A DNA stretch of 56,028 nucleotides from Sphingobacteriales bacterium TSM_CSM (GTDB taxonomy: Bacteria; Bacteroidota; Bacteroidia; Chitinophagales; UBA2359), in the NCBI GenBank assembly GCA_002212725.1, contig MTCR01000080.1, forward strand, positions 1-56,028, in the 5' to 3' direction. Under the pieces are notes generated by a model that did no database searches, had not been told where the DNA came from, and saw only the letters and a list, made by a program, of their open reading frames with translations. Shown here in pieces: positions 52,351 through 56,028 of this stretch (positions are counted from its first letter, which is position 1; each line of letters opens with the position of its first letter). The position numbers were made by a program, and so were the translations under genes.

Positions 52351-53907
52351 ATGCTCATCACCATGCAAAAAGGCGTTATTGCTGCCGGACATATTGAATC
52401 TGCCCATGCCGGCGCCGAAATTTTGCGCGCCGGAGGCAATGCTTTCGATGCCGCTTTGGGTGCTTTCCTGGCCTCTTGTGTATGCGAACCTACCTATGTT
52501 TCTATTGGCGGCGGCGGGTTTATGCTGGCGCATACGGCATCGGGGAAAACCGTACTCTACGATTTTTTTGCCCAAACACCCGCCTTTAAGCGCCCGCAGC
52601 ACGAACTTGATTTCAGAAAAGTAACCCTCCATTTTGGCGGCAATACTCAGGATTTTCATATAGGTTTGGGTGCTGTAGCTATACCCGGAAACGTGGCCGG
52701 TTTGTTTCACATACATAAACATCTTGGCCGCCTGCCTTTTGCAGAAATTGCGGCACCGGCTTTGCAACTTGCCAAAAACGGCGTTGCACTTACCCCTTTT
52801 ATACAGAGTACCATATATTTGTTGCAACCAATTTTAACCGCCTCTGCCCAAGGGAAAACCGTGTTTACCAACCCCGACGGACAGGTGAAATCTCCTTCAG
52901 AAATTATCTGTATTCCTCATTTGCATGATTCCTTGTTTGCGCTTGCAAAAGAAGGCGCACGCCTGTTTTACGAAGGCGAAATTGGGCAACAACTTGCTGC
53001 CGATTGTGCCGCAAAAGGCGGTTATATTACCATGAATGACCTTAAAAATTACTGCGTTATTGAGCGCAAACCCATACAGGTTACCTACCGGGGCCATACT
53101 TTGTTTACCAACCCGCCTCCCTGCACCGGCGGTGCGCTCATTGCCTTTGCCCTGCAATTGTTGCAACAGCTAAACCCCGATGGAAAGCTTAAAAACGGCA
53201 CTAAAGCATATATGCAACTCATGGCGCAGGTGTTTTACCAAACCAATCTTGCCCGTAAGTACGTGTTTGACAAATATCTGCACAACCCCCGGGTAACTGC
53301 CAACCTGCTTAATCCGCAAACCGTGGCGCATTACGCACAACCGGTTGTTAACCTGCTGGGAAATACTACCCACATTAGCGCCGCCGATGCGCAGGGCAAT
53401 CTGGCTTCGCTTACCCATTCATCGGGCGCAGGCAGCGATTATTATATACCCAATACCGGCATGATGCTCAACAATATGCTGGGCGAAGCCGACCTGAACC
53501 CTCATGGTTTTCACCGGTGGGCAAAAAACCGGCGGTTGTCTTCCATGATGTCGCCCGCTTTGCTGGCCGATGTCGCCGGAAACCTTACCGCGCTTGGTTC
53601 AAGCGGCTCCAGCCGCATACGCAGTGCCTTGGTGCAGGTTATCAGTAATGTTGTTGATTACAAAATGCCGTTGCAGGAGGCGGTAACCCTGCCCCGGCTT
53701 CACCTCGAAAACCGCGAACTGAATGTGGAATATGGATTTAATGCCGATGAGGCGGCACAGTTGCAACTACCCGATGGCTGGCATAAAACGCTGTGGCAGC
53801 AACAAAGCATGTACTTTGGCGGGGTAAACGCAGTTGCCCGGCAGGAAAACGGAATTTTTTACGGTGCAGCCGACACCCGCCGCAGTGGCGCCTGTTTTGT
53901 GGTGTAG
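52351..53907 (+). CDS. Gamma-glutamyltranspeptidase family protein
   Basis: 518 residues of the Ntn-hydrolase GGT family, made as one chain and self-cleaved at a Thr. Seen: GGNAFDAALGAFLASCVCEP near the N-terminus, GGGGFML, AIPGNVAGL, then the cleavage site TTHISAADAQGN with nucleophile Thr339, MMLNNMLGE and GSSGSSRIRSA (oxyanion region). GGT enzymes hydrolyse or transfer gamma-glutamyl groups, for instance from glutathione; others are acylases. Unusual: no signal peptide, and the GDPDF-like block normally between the two lobes is not evident, so specificity may differ. An ATG at 52363 is an alternative start. Confidence 0.88.
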   Translation: MLITMQKGVIAAGHIESAHAGAEILRAGGNAFDAALGAFLASCVCEPTYVSIGGGGFMLAHTASGKTVLYDFFAQTPAFKRPQHELDFRKVTLHFGGNTQDFHIGLGAVAIPGNVAGLFHIHKHLGRLPFAEIAAPALQLAKNGVALTPFIQSTIYLLQPILTASAQGKTVFTNPDGQVKSPSEIICIPHLHDSLFALAKEGARLFYEGEIGQQLAADCAAKGGYITMNDLKNYCVIERKPIQVTYRGHTLFTNPPPCTGGALIAFALQLLQQLNPDGKLKNGTKAYMQLMAQVFYQTNLARKYVFDKYLHNPRVTANLLNPQTVAHYAQPVVNLLGNTTHISAADAQGNLASLTHSSGAGSDYYIPNTGMMLNNMLGEADLNPHGFHRWAKNRRLSSMMSPALLADVAGNLTALGSSGSSRIRSALVQVISNVVDYKMPLQEAVTLPRLHLENRELNVEYGFNADEAAQLQLPDGWHKTLWQQQSMYFGGVNAVARQENGIFYGAADTRRSGACFVV

Positions 53908-53928
53908 GATAAGGGCGTTTTTATAAAA

Positions 53929-53956
53929 TTGAAATTATTTAAGAATATAATTTCAA
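53929..53956. terminator. AT-rich hairpin between converging genes
   Basis: TTGAAATTAT (53929-53938) and ATAATTTCAA (53947-53956) form a perfect 10-bp stem with an 8-nt loop, between the GGT-like gene and the converging desaturase gene. It could act as a bidirectional terminator, although it lacks GC pairs. Confidence 0.35.
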
Positions 53957-53967
53957 AACCCGGAGGC

Positions 53968-55437
53968 TCAGTTTTTAATGAGATGGTCAACAATTTTGGC
54001 CGATAACAAACTCAGCGGAATGCCGCCACCCGGATGCACACTGCCGCCACAAAAATAAAGATTTTTAATATTTGAACTGAAATTGGCGTGGCGGAAAAAT
54101 GCCGAAAATATGCTGTTTGAATTGCTGCCGTACAATGCACCCATATGCGATGCCGTGCGGCTTTCAATGCTGCGGGGGTCTAAAATGGCTTCAGTTTTTA
54201 TGAGTGCTGCCACATCGGTTTGCAATAGGCGGCTTAGTTTTTTCAGTATGTTGTTTCGGGCTTCGGGTATCCAGTTTTGCCAGTTTTGGCCTTTATCGGG
54301 TGGCACATTTATCATTACAAACCAGTTTTCGCAGCCGGGCGGCGCATCGGAAAAATGGTATTTTGAACTGATGTTTACATATACCGTAGGGTCGTGGTAC
54401 ATGCTGTTTAGCTCAAAAATATGTCCGAATTCTTTCCGGTAATCATTGCTGAAAAAGATATTGTGCAAATCGAGTTGCGGAAACGATGCGCCAATTCCCC
54501 AATAAAAGATAAGGGCTGAACTGGATTTTGGCCGGTTTAAAATATGCATCGGTTTTTTTTGGGCGGGCAGCAGGCGGTAATACGTGTGCCACACATCCAT
54601 ATTGCTGATAACCATATCGAAATGATGGTAATTTTCTTCTCCTGTTTTTATGCCAACAGCCTTGCCGTTTTGAACCACAATTTCAGTTACGGGTGTATTA
54701 AAGCAAAACTGTACTCCTTCTTCGGCGGCCAGCCGGTACAGCGTTTGGGTAATGCTGTGCATGCCGCCCAAAGGAAAATAAGCGCCAATATTGTGCTCAA
54801 GGTGCGGAATGATGTTGAGCGTTGCAGGTGCGCGGTAGGGATTTGAACCGTTGTAGGTTGCAAAACGGTTAAATAATTGTGTTACTTTATTGTTTTTAAA
54901 ATTTCTTTTGTTTGCATTGTTCATGCTGCTGAACATATTGAGCTTGTATAGCTGTGGTATGGCTTTAAGCGTTTCGGGCAGCAGGTAAGTTTGTATTTTG
55001 TGCAGCGAGTTTTCTAAAAATACTTTAGAAGTAAGCCGGTAAAGTTGCTCGCTTTTTTGCAGGTGGCGGTAAACTTTTTCGGCAGCAACGCCGGTTTTTT
55101 GCTGTACTTCCACGGCAAATTTGCGGGCATCGGCATAGCCGTTTATTTGCGTTCCGTCTTCAAAATAATATTTGCAAATAACAGGCAGCCGGGTATAGGC
55201 AAAGTAATCGGTGGTGTTTTTTCCGGTTAAATTAAGCAACTCGTCAACCAGAAAGGGCATGGTAAACAACGATGGCCCGGCATCAAAACGGTATCCGTCC
55301 TGCTCAATGGAGCTAAGTTTACCACCCGGGTAGCTGTTGGCTTCAAACACGGTTACTTTAAAGCCTCTTACCGCCAGCCTGATGGCTGCGGCAAGCCCCG
55401 CCACGCCTGCTCCAATAATGCCGGCCGTTTTTTCCAT
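53968..55437 (-). CDS. CrtI-family carotenoid desaturase, probably 1-hydroxycarotenoid 3,4-desaturase
   Basis: 489 residues from ATG 55437. FAD-binding start GIIGAGVAGLAAAIRL (about 5-20) with Glu at the end of strand 2 (VTVFEAN), then PGGKLSSIEQDGYRFDAGPS, typical of phytoene desaturase relatives, and the C-terminal CrtI signature GGSVHPGGGIPL. The NGSNPYRAPATLNIIPHLE and GAYFPLGGMHSI blocks resemble Bacteroidota CrtD enzymes, which introduce a 3,4 double bond into hydroxylated carotenoids; phytoene desaturase is the alternative. Other carotenoid genes are not in the window. The repeat array lies just upstream of its start. Confidence 0.9.
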   Translation of the reverse strand: MEKTAGIIGAGVAGLAAAIRLAVRGFKVTVFEANSYPGGKLSSIEQDGYRFDAGPSLFTMPFLVDELLNLTGKNTTDYFAYTRLPVICKYYFEDGTQINGYADARKFAVEVQQKTGVAAEKVYRHLQKSEQLYRLTSKVFLENSLHKIQTYLLPETLKAIPQLYKLNMFSSMNNANKRNFKNNKVTQLFNRFATYNGSNPYRAPATLNIIPHLEHNIGAYFPLGGMHSITQTLYRLAAEEGVQFCFNTPVTEIVVQNGKAVGIKTGEENYHHFDMVISNMDVWHTYYRLLPAQKKPMHILNRPKSSSALIFYWGIGASFPQLDLHNIFFSNDYRKEFGHIFELNSMYHDPTVYVNISSKYHFSDAPPGCENWFVMINVPPDKGQNWQNWIPEARNNILKKLSRLLQTDVAALIKTEAILDPRSIESRTASHMGALYGSNSNSIFSAFFRHANFSSNIKNLYFCGGSVHPGGGIPLSLLSAKIVDHLIKN

Positions 55438-55538
55438 ACATAGCAAAACAATTTGCGTAAAAACAGGTTCGGTAAGTAATGGCAATTTTTATGCAAACTG
55501 CTCCCTCATAAGGATGTGTTGAAAAAAAGCCCAAAAAC

Positions 55539-56028
55539 CTTAGCTCGCCTTGCGGTAAAAGGGCAAAGTTATGCAGGAGAAATCAATAGAAAAACCGCAA
55601 AGAACGCAAAGTAAATTGCAAGGAGGTAAGCGAAGCAATTCAAAAAACGGATAGCGTTCTTAGCGCGCCTTGCGGTAAAAAAGCAAAGTTATGCAGGAGA
55701 AAACAAGAGAAAAACCGCAAAGAACGCAAGGCAAATCGCAAGGAGGCAAAGCGGTAAGCGAAGCAATTCAATAAACGGATAGCGTTCTTAGCGCAACCTT
55801 AGCGCGCCTTGCGGTAAACGAGCAAAGTTATGCAGGAGAAAACAAGAGAAAAACCGCAAAGAACGCAAAGTAAATTGCAAGGAGGTAAGCGAAGCAATTC
55901 AATAAACGGATAGCGTTCTTAGCGCAACCTTAGCGAGCCTTGCGGTAAAAAAGCAAAGTTATGCAGGGGAAATCAATAGAAAAACCGCAAAGAACGCAAA
56001 GTAAATTGCAAGGAGGTAAGCGAAGTAA
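55539..56028. repeat. Tandem array of 120-139 bp palindromic repeats (cut by window edge)
   Basis: At least four copies, with the marker GCAAAGTTATGCAGG at 55563, 55683, 55822 and 55953 (periods 120, 139, 131). Length differences come from an 8-nt insert (AGGCAAAGC region near 55745) and an 11-nt duplication of CTTAGCGCAAC in later copies. Each unit contains complementary arms AAGAACGC and GCGTTCTT around a nested AATTGC/GCAATT stem, so units can form hairpins. All frames are broken by stops; there are no unique spacers, so it is not a CRISPR array. The array continues past the right edge. Confidence 0.9.

Noticed and set aside
55539..56028. CRISPR array
   Set aside because: Units are contiguous 120-139 bp repeats without unique spacers, and no cas gene is present.

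Overview
The window looks like a chromosomal segment of an uncultured or environmental member of the Bacteroidota, possibly Chitinophagales or a neighbouring order; I cannot place it more finely. The evidence is: (i) several upstream regions carry the Bacteroidota promoter pattern TTG - 17 to 23 nt - TAnnTTTG; (ii) Bacteroidota-specific families are present (DUF4835, the Rpb6-like omega subunit, a BT_3928-type DoxX/thioredoxin-like protein, DUF6702, a large surface protein with a type IX secretion C-terminal signal); (iii) start codons lack Shine-Dalgarno sequences apart from hipT. No rRNA, tRNA or CRISPR array was found.

Layout. 1-4960 is an accessory segment: the 3' part of a type I restriction HsdR gene, then a complete three-gene HipB-HipS-HipT toxin-antitoxin operon (split HipA kinase) preceded by three palindromic operators spaced exactly 41 bp apart. 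5189-7593 holds a small NAD(P)-binding oxidoreductase, its probable AraC regulator, and an AT-rich orphan membrane gene flanked by attC-like sequences. 7989-15160 is a minus-strand run: MFS transporter, tricorn-type protease, small lipoprotein, DoxX/thioredoxin-like protein, TerC. 15234-18220 holds an orphan membrane protein, a tandem pair of secreted paralogs with calcium-loop-like motifs, and a DUF6702 protein. 18398-22498 is a very large SF1 helicase with a C-terminal nuclease-like domain, a plausible defence gene.

22473-37961 is mostly housekeeping: polysaccharide deacetylase, TlpA-like thioredoxin, DUF6569 protein, bifunctional ThrA, RlmB, a DUF2147 protein, HemE, an OmpR-type response regulator, SDR, a DUF2027/Smr protein, nicotinate phosphoribosyltransferase and the tRNA hydroxylase TrhO. 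38150-42151 encodes a 1333-residue secreted repeat protein followed by a strong terminator. 42353-46179 pairs a BadF-type sugar kinase with a secreted GH31 alpha-glucosidase. 46193-49895 is the conserved Bacteroidota cluster bamD - Rpb6-like omega - coaBC - DUF4835. 49995-52024 holds two nucleotide-sugar SDR enzymes, followed by a gamma-glutamyltranspeptidase-like gene and a carotenoid desaturase. The right edge (55539-56028) is a non-coding tandem repeat array of 120-139 bp units that runs off the window.

Functionally, the left end carries mobile defence and toxin-antitoxin material, and the rest is core metabolism and envelope biogenesis with a few lineage-specific orphans. The most noteworthy items are the HipBST-type operon with its phased operator triplet, the possible attC-flanked cassette, the solitary helicase-nuclease, the secreted paralog pair, and the palindromic tandem repeat array.
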